Source: an uncultured Clostridium sp. (GTDB lineage: Bacteria; Bacillota; Clostridia; Lachnospirales; Lachnospiraceae). Taken from it: a DNA stretch of 9,624 nucleotides. The notes beneath the pieces were generated by a model that searched no databases, was not told where the DNA came from, and saw only the letters and a program-made list of their open reading frames with translations. This document shows, one piece after another, positions 1-5,964 of this stretch. The stretch spans positions 1 to 9,624 of the forward strand of contig CALHQJ010000099.1 of the NCBI GenBank assembly GCA_938036545.1, in the 5' to 3' direction. Within the stretch, counting starts at the first letter, position 1; each line of letters opens with the position of its first letter. A program made the translations under genes and the position numbers.

Positions 1-17
1 GTAGATGATCCATCTAC
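1..17. repeat. Short perfect inverted repeat at the window edge
   Basis: GTAGATG (1-7) and CATCTAC (11-17) are perfect reverse complements around a 3-base centre, ATC. On the minus strand this lies about 60 bases past the rqcH stop. No T-run is visible on the side that would make it an intrinsic terminator for rqcH, because the sequence ends there. It could be part of a terminator or an operator, or be chance. Confidence 0.3.
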
Positions 18-38
18 TGAAGCTGCTGCTCCTTTTTT
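11..38 (-). promoter_or_regulatory. Possible ribosome binding site and start of a further minus-strand gene
   Basis: Read on the minus strand, AAAAAAGGAG (38-29) is a strong Shine-Dalgarno-like sequence. The first ATG after it is at 13-11 and would open M-D-H-L before the window ends. The spacing of 15 bases is longer than usual, so either the start is weak or the purine run is fortuitous. If real, it marks a gene following rqcH in the same direction. Only four codons are visible and no product can be suggested. Confidence 0.22.
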
Positions 39-78
39 ATATCCTAAAAACAGAAAACAAACTCTGAGAAGATATTTA

Positions 79-1821
79 TTACGGCAATTCTGTAAAATTA
101 CAGGACGGCACGGCTACCAGAGAATAATTAGTGTGGTAAATCACAAATCCAGGTGCGCCGCCGGCGGCTTTCCGGACGTTTTTTCGTTGGATATAGTCGA
201 TCTCCACTTTATCATTGGAGCGTCCCTTGGAATACCATGCTGCCAGGGCTCCGGCCTCTTCAAATACCCGATCGGGAAGCTCTTTCCCTTCTGTTTTTAC
301 AATTACATGAGAGCCAGGAATCCCCTTTGCATGGAACCACCAGTCTCCGCCGTTTGCCAGTTTAAAGGTAAGCTCTTCATTTTGATAGTTGTTTTTGCCT
401 ACATAGATATGGAAGCCGTCGCTGGACAGATAATGGAAAGGACGGCTGGTTATTTTTGGCCGTTTTTCTCCGGCACGGCGTTTTTTCACATATCCATATT
501 CCATTAATTCTTCCTTAATCTGAATCAAATCGTTTTCTTCCAGCGCGATATCCAAAGCGGCGCTGATAGATTCCAGATGGTCGATTTCTTCTTTTGTTTC
601 CTGGGTAAGCTGGCTTAAGGCCTCAAAAGTACGTTTCAGCTTGTTGTACTTATCAAAATGCTTCTGGGCATTTTCTCTGGCGGAAAGCTGAGGATCTAAC
701 GGAATTTTAATGGTTTCATTGGTGTAATAATTGAGACATGAAAACTCTTTTTCTCCGCCTTCCAGCTCATAGCCGTAGGTATTTAACAGTTCACCGTAAA
801 TCCGGTATTTTTCACGTTTTTCCGTATCTTTTAACTGTTTTAGCTGCAAGTCGTATTTTTTATAATTCCGCTCCAGGGCAGTCTGGACAATTCGGCGCAG
901 ATCTGAGGATTTCTGCCGGATACGGGTAATGGCTTCTCTGGAAGAATAGTAGGTTTTTAACACCTGGCTGACAGAAGAAAATTCCTGTCTGGAAAACCGT
1001 TCGCCGTCAAAGCAGGTCAGTGGGAGAGAGGCAAATTCCACAGGAGTCTCTCCATCATAAACAATATTGGGAAGAAAATTTCCATGGGAAACGTCCTCCA
1101 TCATCAGAGTTAAAGTCCGGTAAAGGTGAAGGGTTTCGTCTTCTGTTAAATCCCCTGCTCCCATATCCGGATTAATGGAAGCTAAATGGCACAATTCTTC
1201 TGCAATAATGGGGCTGATACCGGTCAGCCTATTATATAACGCCTTTTGGACTGGCATGGGGGCACAGTGGATCTGCCGGGAAAATTCTTCCAGTGAAATG
1301 GTCAGGGGATCGGCTTTTCCCATGGTCTGAGGGATAAAATACATCCGTCCTGGAAGGACTTCACGAACCGAACTGACCTGGGCGGAAACGTGTTTAATGC
1401 TGTCCAGAATGGTTCCGTCTTCTTTACAGAAAATAATGTTGCTGTGCTTTCCCATGATCTCAATCATCAGGCGTTTCCTGCACACGTCGCCCATTTCGTC
1501 CAGATGTTCTAAAGTCAGTTCAATAATTCGTTCCAGGCCAGGCTGGGATACGGAAATGATTCTTGCGCTTCCGATATGCTTGCGTAAAAGCATACAAAAA
1601 TTAGGCGCAGTCATGGGGCTGGGTTTATTGGCGTCGGTTATATATACCAGGGGAAGGCTGGCGCTGGCTGATACTAAAAGGCGGACAGAAGAGCCGTCTT
1701 TTTTGATCTGGAATAATAATTCGTCCTTTTCCGGTTGGGCAATTTTAGAGATACGGCCGCCTTCAATAGCCTGTTTTAAATCATGGGTCAGATTGGCTAC
1801 TATAATTCCGTCAAAAGCCAT
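79..1821 (-). CDS. rqcH: RqcH, NFACT-family ribosome quality control protein (Rqc2/NEMF homologue, formerly annotated fibronectin-binding protein)
   Basis: A 580-residue protein, the usual length for bacterial NFACT proteins. Bacterial RqcH binds 50S subunits that carry stalled peptidyl-tRNA and recruits tRNA-Ala to add C-terminal alanine tails that mark the chain for degradation. Visible features are the typical start MAFDGI, an NFACT-N region (about 1-200), a charged helical and probably coiled-coil middle (about 290-430), and the NFACT-R domain (about 460-565) with GFHIYVGKNN at 469-478 and DWWFHAKGIPGSH at 493-505. The ATG at 1821-1819 has AAAGGAG at 1835-1829, 7 bases upstream. The position matching the conserved Asp-Arg pair of the N-domain reads Glu97-Arg98 here. 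The gene is divergent from yicC and appears to have its own promoter. Older 'fibronectin-binding' names reflect adhesion claims for the same family; there is no signal peptide. Confidence 0.95.
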   Translation of the reverse strand: MAFDGIIVANLTHDLKQAIEGGRISKIAQPEKDELLFQIKKDGSSVRLLVSASASLPLVYITDANKPSPMTAPNFCMLLRKHIGSARIISVSQPGLERIIELTLEHLDEMGDVCRKRLMIEIMGKHSNIIFCKEDGTILDSIKHVSAQVSSVREVLPGRMYFIPQTMGKADPLTISLEEFSRQIHCAPMPVQKALYNRLTGISPIIAEELCHLASINPDMGAGDLTEDETLHLYRTLTLMMEDVSHGNFLPNIVYDGETPVEFASLPLTCFDGERFSRQEFSSVSQVLKTYYSSREAITRIRQKSSDLRRIVQTALERNYKKYDLQLKQLKDTEKREKYRIYGELLNTYGYELEGGEKEFSCLNYYTNETIKIPLDPQLSARENAQKHFDKYNKLKRTFEALSQLTQETKEEIDHLESISAALDIALEENDLIQIKEELMEYGYVKKRRAGEKRPKITSRPFHYLSSDGFHIYVGKNNYQNEELTFKLANGGDWWFHAKGIPGSHVIVKTEGKELPDRVFEEAGALAAWYSKGRSNDKVEIDYIQRKNVRKAAGGAPGFVIYHTNYSLVAVPSCNFTELP

Positions 1822-1866
1822 GATAAAACTCCTTTCTGAGTGGAAATAGTATGGAACAATTACTAT

Positions 1867-1895
1867 AGTATATCACATCTTTCGACGGATTGAAA
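1867..1895 (-). promoter_or_regulatory. Predicted sigma-A promoter for rqcH with extended -10
   Basis: On the minus strand a TATACT -10 box (1872-1867) is preceded by TGA (1875-1873), giving the extended -10 form TG-N-TATACT. A weak -35, TTTCAA (1895-1890, 3 of 6 consensus bases), sits 17 bases further upstream. Transcription would start near 1860, leaving a leader of about 39 bases before the rqcH ATG. The extended -10 would compensate for the poor -35. This is a sequence prediction only. Confidence 0.55.
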
Positions 1896-1902
1896 TGTTT
1901 TA

Positions 1903-1931
1903 TTGACTTGCAAAAGCCTTTGCCTTATAAT
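1903..1931 (+). promoter_or_regulatory. Near-consensus sigma-A promoter for the yicC-gmk-rpoZ series
   Basis: TTGACT (1903-1908, 5 of 6 consensus) and TATAAT (1926-1931, 6 of 6) are separated by exactly 17 bases. The predicted transcription start is near A1938, giving a leader of about 42 bases before the yicC ATG. It is the best promoter match in the window and is probably strong and constitutive. It does not overlap the divergent rqcH elements, although the two -35 boxes lie within 10 bases of each other. Confidence 0.85.
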
Positions 1932-1939
1932 GGAAACAT

Positions 1940-1960
1940 CTATGGCAAGAAAAGCCATGG
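1940..1960 (+). other. Hairpin at the 5' end of the yicC transcript
   Basis: CTATGGC (1940-1946) pairs with GCCATGG (1954-1960) around a 7-base A-rich loop, giving seven pairs including one G-U. It starts about two bases from the predicted transcription start and ends before the yicC Shine-Dalgarno (1965-1971). A hairpin this close to the RNA 5' end could shield it from 5'-dependent decay; that role is inferred. Confidence 0.4.
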
Positions 1961-1979
1961 TGAAAGAGAGGCTGATGTT

Positions 1980-2858
1980 ATGATAAAAAGCATGACTGGT
2001 TTCGGCAGATTTGAAGAGATAACGGATGATTATAAGATATCTGTAGAGATGAAAGCCGTCAACCACCGGTATCTGGATTTAAGCATCAAGATGCCTAAAA
2101 AGTTTAATTACTTTGAAGCTGGCATCCGTACCTTGCTAAAGGATTACATCCAGAGGGGCAAGGTGGATGTTTTTATCAGTTATGAAGACTATACAGAAGG
2201 ACGTTTGTGCTTAAAGTACAACAGCGCCCTGGCTGCCGAGTACATGGAGGGCTACCGGAGAATGGCAGAACAGTTCGGCCTGCCAAATACCGTAACGGTC
2301 AACGATCTGGCCAGATGTCCGGAAGTATTTACAATGGAACAGGCTCCCGATGATGAAGACGAGATGTGGAAAGTACTTTCCCACGCCATCCGAGAGGCAG
2401 CACAGCGTTTTGTAAATACCCGTACTTTGGAAGGGGAAAACTTAAAGACTGATTTGTTAGGCAAACTGGACTATATGGAGACTCTGGTTTCCGAAGTAGA
2501 AGCCCGTTCGCCGCAGGTGGTTTCCGAATATCGGACAAAACTGGAGGAGAAGATTAAAGAACTTCTTGCCGGAGCGGCGCTGGATGAAAACCGAATCGCC
2601 ACAGAGGTTACCATTTTTGCAGATAAGATTTGCGTAGATGAAGAGACGGTCCGTCTGCGCAGCCATATCGTAAATACCAGAAAGGAACTGACAGAAGGCG
2701 GAAGTATTGGCCGAAAGCTGGATTTTATCGCCCAGGAGATGAATCGGGAAGCCAATACCATTCTTTCCAAGGCCAATGATCTGGAGATCTCCCAGAGAGC
2801 CATTGCCTTAAAGACTGAGGTAGAGAAGGTTCGGGAACAGATCCAAAATATTGAATAA
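1980..2858 (+). CDS. yicC: YicC/YloC-family endoribonuclease
   Basis: A 292-residue protein of the normal family length. E. coli YicC and B. subtilis YloC have been described as endoribonucleases involved in RNA turnover. The N-terminus MIKSMTGFGRFE is the family signature and opens the YicC-like domain. The C-terminal half (DUF1732) shows E-E-T-V-R-L-R-S-H near residue 222 and the stretch GRKLDFIAQEMNREAN from residue 244, ending in REQIQNIE. The ATG at 1980 is chosen because it begins the conserved motif and has AGAGAGG (1965-1971) 8 bases upstream. An in-frame TTG at 1890 would extend the protein by 30 residues, but it lies upstream of the promoter -35 box. The gene is first in a probable yicC-gmk-rpoZ operon. 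In Bacillus remA sits between yicC and gmk; here only 30 bases separate them. Confidence 0.93.
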   Translation: MIKSMTGFGRFEEITDDYKISVEMKAVNHRYLDLSIKMPKKFNYFEAGIRTLLKDYIQRGKVDVFISYEDYTEGRLCLKYNSALAAEYMEGYRRMAEQFGLPNTVTVNDLARCPEVFTMEQAPDDEDEMWKVLSHAIREAAQRFVNTRTLEGENLKTDLLGKLDYMETLVSEVEARSPQVVSEYRTKLEEKIKELLAGAALDENRIATEVTIFADKICVDEETVRLRSHIVNTRKELTEGGSIGRKLDFIAQEMNREANTILSKANDLEISQRAIALKTEVEKVREQIQNIE

Positions 2859-2888
2859 CAATAGAATTTCGGCATCAGGAGACTGGAT

Positions 2889-3518
2889 ATGAAGGATAAA
2901 GGAGTATTGGCAGTTGTTTCCGGATTTTCCGGAGCAGGCAAAGGGACTTTGATGAAGGCCCTCCTTGAAAAATATGACAATTACGCCCTGTCTATCTCTG
3001 CCACAACCAGAGCCCCAAGGCCTGGTGAGGAAGACGGAAGAGAGTATTTTTTCGTAACAAAGGACAGGTTTGAAGAAATGATCCGACAGGATCAGCTGAT
3101 TGAATACGCCCGTTATGTGGAAAACTATTATGGTACGCCTAAGGAATACGTAACGCAGCAGATGGAAGCGGGAAAAGACGTGATTCTGGAAATTGAGATC
3201 CAGGGCGCATTAAAGGTGAAAAAGCAGTTTCCAAACGCACTGCTGCTGTTTGTTATGCCGCCCAGTGCTGCAGAATTGAAAGAGAGGCTCGTTGGAAGAG
3301 GAACAGAGGCTCTGGATGTAATTCAAAACCGCTTAAGGCGGGCTGTGGAAGAGTCAAAAGGCATTGAAAACTATGATTACATTCTGATAAACGATCAGAT
3401 AGAAGGGTGTGTGGAACGGATGCATCAGCTGATTCAGGATCACCACAGCCGCACCTGCAATCAGACCGCGTTTATTGAGAAAATGCGGGAAGAGCTTCAC
3501 AAAATAAACAAAGAATAA
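2889..3518 (+). CDS. gmk: Guanylate kinase
   Basis: A 209-residue cytosolic enzyme that phosphorylates GMP to GDP with ATP, an essential step in GTP and dGTP supply. The P-loop is G-F-S-G-A-G-K-G-T at residues 12-20, with Lys18 as the phosphate-binding lysine. The GMP-binding set is visible as Ser37, Arg41, Arg44, Tyr53, Glu72 and Tyr81, spaced as in characterised guanylate kinases. The segment SATTRAPRPGEEDGREYFF is diagnostic. Phe13 replaces the proline most common in the P-loop. AGGAG at 2877-2881 lies 7 bases before the ATG. The gene sits 30 bases after yicC and 39 before rpoZ, consistent with co-transcription from the promoter at 1903-1931. Confidence 0.97.
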   Translation: MKDKGVLAVVSGFSGAGKGTLMKALLEKYDNYALSISATTRAPRPGEEDGREYFFVTKDRFEEMIRQDQLIEYARYVENYYGTPKEYVTQQMEAGKDVILEIEIQGALKVKKQFPNALLLFVMPPSAAELKERLVGRGTEALDVIQNRLRRAVEESKGIENYDYILINDQIEGCVERMHQLIQDHHSRTCNQTAFIEKMREELHKINKE

Positions 3519-3527
3519 TACAGGGAA

Positions 3528-3541
3528 GCCTGTTTTCAGGC
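3528..3541 (+). other. Small hairpin immediately before the rpoZ ribosome binding site
   Basis: GCCTG (3528-3532) and CAGGC (3537-3541) form a perfect 5-base stem with a TTTT loop, ending 2 bases before AAAGGAG (3544-3550). There is no T-run after it, so it is not an intrinsic terminator. It could affect rpoZ translation or mark an RNA-processing point, or be incidental. Confidence 0.35.
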
Positions 3542-3557
3542 AGAAAGGAGATTTTAT

Positions 3558-3812
3558 ATGTTACATCCATCTTATTCGGATTTAATTAATGTAGTAAACA
3601 GCGAGGTAGAGCCAGGAGAGGAGCCGGTAGTTCAGAGCCGGTATTCCATTGTCATCGCATCTGCAAAGAGAGCCAGACAGCTTATTGACGGGGCAGAACC
3701 GCTGGTTTCCAATACAAATGGCAAGCCTCTGTCCGTAGCGATTGACGAATTATACAAGAAAAAAGTGAAAATTCTTGGAGACGATGAAACGTTAGAAGAA
3801 GAAAACCAGTAA
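3558..3812 (+). CDS. rpoZ: DNA-directed RNA polymerase omega subunit
   Basis: An 84-residue protein of typical omega length. Omega binds the C-terminal region of beta-prime and aids folding and stability of RNA polymerase. The conserved core R-Y-S-I-V-I-A-S-A-K-R-A-R-Q-L is at residues 28-42, followed by KPLSVAIDELYKKKVKI at 56-72 and a short acidic tail. The position after gmk is the usual one in Firmicutes. AAAGGAG (3544-3550) lies 7 bases before the ATG. A 282-base gap follows before rimO, the longest non-coding stretch in the window. Confidence 0.95.
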   Translation: MLHPSYSDLINVVNSEVEPGEEPVVQSRYSIVIASAKRARQLIDGAEPLVSNTNGKPLSVAIDELYKKKVKILGDDETLEEENQ

Positions 3813-3825
3813 TCAGGCAGCACAG

Positions 3826-3881
3826 AATGGAGCGGAAAGACTTTGATTTGCGGAAAATTTCAGAAAGTCTGACGCTCCATT
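3826..3881 (+). repeat. Imperfect 56-base hairpin downstream of rpoZ
   Basis: AATGGAGCG (3826-3834) is the reverse complement of CGCTCCATT (3873-3881). After a small internal loop, AGACTTT (3838-3844) pairs with AAAGTCT (3864-3870), leaving a 19-base loop. A competing stem is possible: TGCGGAAA (3849-3856) with TTTCCGCA (3880-3887). No T-run follows, so it does not look like a classical terminator. It lies 14 bases after the rpoZ stop and 10 bases before the AACGAAAC repeat that borders the next element. It may be an mRNA 3'-end or processing structure, or the decayed remnant of another palindromic insertion. Confidence 0.6.
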
Positions 3882-3896
3882 TCCGCATAAAGATAA

Positions 3897-3904
3897 AACG
3901 AAAC
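3897..3904 (+). repeat. Left copy of the 8-base direct repeat (probable target-site duplication)
   Basis: AACGAAAC directly abuts the left terminal inverted repeat that begins GTAAC at 3905. The identical octamer abuts the right end at 4058-4065. The match is exactly 8 bases, because the next bases on either side belong to the element or differ. The local sequence is A-rich and contains other GAAAC words, which slightly weakens the argument. Confidence 0.7.
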
Positions 3905-4057
3905 GTAACTGTTCAGGACGGGGCATCTTCTTGTCCGGCTTTGCCGAACAAGAAGCATCGGAGATTCCTCCGATGTGAAATCTGGTGTAAAAAGCTGTTT
4001 ACAAACCAGCTTGACACAGCTTTTTATGCCAGATTTCCCGTCGTCCTGAATAGTTAC
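3905..4057. mobile_element. MITE-like palindromic element (153 bases) with terminal inverted repeats
   Basis: The left end GTAACTGTTCAGGACG (3905-3920) matches the reverse complement of the right end CGTCCTGAATAGTTAC (4042-4057) at 15 of 16 positions, and the one difference is a G-T wobble. Both ends abut identical AACGAAAC octamers. The interior is three hairpins end to end: 3927-3955 (13-base arms with one mismatch, loop TTT), 3956-3975 (8-base perfect arms, loop ATTC) and 3977-4037 (22-base arms with two wobbles, 17-base loop). No reading frame for a transposase is present, so it would need one supplied elsewhere. Ends starting GTAA and 8-base duplications are known for IS66-family elements; assigning it there is an inference. 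The alternative is a structured regulatory RNA in the rpoZ-rimO transcript, since the RNA would fold as a four-way junction. Confidence 0.75.
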
Positions 4058-4065
4058 AACGAAAC
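4058..4065 (+). repeat. Right copy of the 8-base direct repeat (probable target-site duplication)
   Basis: AACGAAAC follows directly after the right terminal inverted repeat, which ends GTTAC at 4057, and is identical to 3897-3904. Removing the element and one copy would restore a 121-base rpoZ-rimO gap. The insertion ends 12 bases before the rimO Shine-Dalgarno (4078-4083), so that site was left intact. Confidence 0.7.
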
Positions 4066-4094
4066 TAAGAAAGAAACGAGGTGTTTCCAAATAT

Positions 4095-5435
4095 ATGAAA
4101 TTACTGTGCATTTCACTGGGGTGTGATAAAAACCTGGTAGACACGGAAAAAATGATGGGACTTTTCCGCCAGAATGGCTGGGAATTTACAGATGACGAGG
4201 CAGATGCAGATGCGGTGCTGGTCAATACCTGCTGTTTTATCGGCGATGCAAAGGAAGAAAGTGTCAATACGATTTTGGAAATGGCAGAACTGAAAAATCA
4301 GGGAAACGTAAAAGCCCTGATTGTAACTGGATGTATGGCAGAACGGTATAAGCAGGAAATTCTGGACGAGATTCCAGAGGTAGACGCCATTATCGGTACG
4401 TCTTCTTATGATGAGATTATAGAAGCTTTAAACCGTGTATTTGGTGGACAGGGGCCGGTTTCCTGTTTTGAAGAATTAACCAGGCTTCCTAAAACCAGCG
4501 CCGGCAGAGTGGTAACCACAGGCGGCTATTATGGCTTTTTAAAGATTGCAGAAGGCTGCGACAAACGCTGTACCTACTGCATTATTCCAAGCCTGAGAGG
4601 GCCTTACCGCAGCTACCCTATGGAAGAACTGGTAGAAGAAGCAAAGATGCTGGCTGACGGGGGCGTGAAAGAGCTGATTGTAGTCGCTCAGGAGACCACT
4701 CTCTACGGAGTGGATCTTTATGGCAAAAAAATGCTTCCGGAGCTGTTAAGACGGCTGGCAGCAGTTTCCGGAATCCAGTGGATTCGGATTCAGTACTGCT
4801 ATCCGGAAGAAATTACTGATGAACTGATTGAAGTAATCAAGCAGGAAGAAAAGATTTGCCATTATTTGGATATTCCCATTCAGCATGCCAGCGACCGGAT
4901 TTTAAAAAGGATGAACCGCCGTACCAATCAGGCTCAGCTAAAGGAAATGATTGGAAAGCTTCGCCAGGAGATTCCGGATATTGTGCTGCGCACTACCCTG
5001 ATTTCCGGTTTTCCTGGAGAGACAGAGGAAGATCATCAGATTCTCATGGAGTTTGTAGATGAAATGGAATTTGAGCGGTTAGGTGTGTTTGCCTACTCAG
5101 CAGAAGAAGATACGCCGGCCTACTCCTTTGAAAATCAGGTGCCTCAGGAACTAAAAGAGGAGCGCCGTGACCAGATTATGGAATTGCAGCAGGAAATTGC
5201 ATTTGAACATTCAGAGGACATGAAAGGACGGATATTGGATGTGCTGATAGAAGGAAAAGTAGCTGACGAACCGGCATATGTAGGACGTACTTATATGGAT
5301 GCTCCGGGAGTAGACGGCTTGATTTTTGTAAATACCGGTGAATTGTTGATGTCCGGAGATTTTGTTCGGGTAAAGGTGACAGGCGCCAGCGAATATGATT
5401 TAATAGGAGAGGTGTACGATGAATTTACCGAATAA
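4095..5435 (+). CDS. rimO: Ribosomal protein S12 (aspartate-C3)-methylthiotransferase RimO
   Basis: A 446-residue radical-SAM enzyme that adds a methylthio group to the beta-carbon of a conserved aspartate in ribosomal protein uS12. The N-terminal domain carries the three ligands of the auxiliary iron-sulfur cluster: Cys10 (in S-L-G-C-D-K-N-L-V-D-T-E), Cys46 (N-T-C) and Cys80 (T-G-C-M-A-E). The radical-SAM CxxxCxxC motif is Cys155, Cys159 and Cys162. A TRAM domain occupies about 370-442. The opening I-S-L-G-C-D-K-N-L-V-D-T-E favours RimO over the tRNA-modifying paralogue MiaB. The ATG is preceded by GAGGTG (4078-4083) with 11 bases between. The gene's end overlaps pgsA by 17 bases. No convincing promoter is seen in the gap before it, so it may depend on read-through from rpoZ. 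Confidence 0.95.
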   Translation: MKLLCISLGCDKNLVDTEKMMGLFRQNGWEFTDDEADADAVLVNTCCFIGDAKEESVNTILEMAELKNQGNVKALIVTGCMAERYKQEILDEIPEVDAIIGTSSYDEIIEALNRVFGGQGPVSCFEELTRLPKTSAGRVVTTGGYYGFLKIAEGCDKRCTYCIIPSLRGPYRSYPMEELVEEAKMLADGGVKELIVVAQETTLYGVDLYGKKMLPELLRRLAAVSGIQWIRIQYCYPEEITDELIEVIKQEEKICHYLDIPIQHASDRILKRMNRRTNQAQLKEMIGKLRQEIPDIVLRTTLISGFPGETEEDHQILMEFVDEMEFERLGVFAYSAEEDTPAYSFENQVPQELKEERRDQIMELQQEIAFEHSEDMKGRILDVLIEGKVADEPAYVGRTYMDAPGVDGLIFVNTGELLMSGDFVRVKVTGASEYDLIGEVYDEFTE

Positions 5436-5961
5436 ATTAACAGTTCTTCGAGTGATTTTAATTCCGTTTTTTGTGGCTTCTTTAATGGTAAATGGCGGAA
5501 CAAATGAAACTATGCGGATTGTAGCTGGAGTCATTTTTATTGTAGCCAGCCTGACTGATTTGCTGGACGGAAAAATTGCCAGAAAATATAATCTGGTAAC
5601 GAATTTTGGAAAGTTTATGGATCCGCTGGCCGATAAGCTGCTGGTGTGTTCTGCACTAATCTGCTTTATTGAGCTGGGACAGATTCCGGCCTGGATGGTA
5701 ATCATTATCATCAGCCGGGAATTTATTATCAGCGGATTCCGTCTGGTAGCCTCTGACAACGGCGTGGTAATTGCCGCCAGCTACTGGGGCAAGTTTAAGA
5801 CCACCTTCCAGATGATTGCCGTTGTGCTGCTGATTTTCAATATTCCGGCGCTTCATACGGTGACCCGGATTTGCCTGTGGATTGCCCTGATTTTAACTAT
5901 TGTTTCTTTAATCGATTATCTGATGAAAAATCACAAGGTACTGACAGAAGGGAGCATTTAA
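5419..5961 (+). CDS. pgsA: CDP-diacylglycerol--glycerol-3-phosphate 3-phosphatidyltransferase
   Basis: A 180-residue integral membrane enzyme that joins CDP-diacylglycerol and glycerol-3-phosphate to form phosphatidylglycerophosphate, the committed step to phosphatidylglycerol and cardiolipin. The CDP-alcohol phosphatidyltransferase signature is complete: Asp47, Asp50-Gly51, Ala54-Arg55, Gly64, Asp68 and Asp72, with exact family spacing. Hydrophobic segments lie at about 10-24, 33-46, 76-107, 128-145 and 148-168. The start MNLPNKLTVLRVILIP is typical. AGGAGAGG at 5405-5412, inside the rimO coding region, lies 6 bases before the ATG, so the 17-base overlap suggests translational coupling. cinA follows after 3 bases. 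Confidence 0.95.
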   Translation: MNLPNKLTVLRVILIPFFVASLMVNGGTNETMRIVAGVIFIVASLTDLLDGKIARKYNLVTNFGKFMDPLADKLLVCSALICFIELGQIPAWMVIIIISREFIISGFRLVASDNGVVIAASYWGKFKTTFQMIAVVLLIFNIPALHTVTRICLWIALILTIVSLIDYLMKNHKVLTEGSI

Positions 5962-5964
5962 TTT

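Noticed and set aside
1890..1979. A longer yicC reading from TTG at 1890
   Set aside because: It would place the start upstream of the -35 box of the excellent promoter at 1903-1931, lacks a Shine-Dalgarno, and adds residues before the family-conserved MIKSMTGFG start.
2471..2980. Minus-strand frame of 169 codons across the yicC-gmk junction
   Set aside because: It is antisense to two well-recognised genes, has a Ser/Arg-rich composition typical of shadow frames, and no ribosome binding site.
4011..4016. TTGACA as the -35 of a rimO promoter inside the element
   Set aside because: No TATAAT-like hexamer lies 16-18 bases downstream; the bases there are TTTCCC-like. A shifted TTTACA (3998-4003) with TTTTAT is too weak to call.
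3813..4094. A known riboswitch or T-box leader ahead of rimO
   Set aside because: I see no T-box specifier/antiterminator or other conserved riboswitch core. The exact flanking 8-base repeats fit an insertion better.
3827..4126. A 99-codon plus-strand frame through the rpoZ-rimO gap
   Set aside because: It runs through the palindromic element and into rimO, has no plausible protein pattern, and its length is explained by lack of stops in structured repeats.
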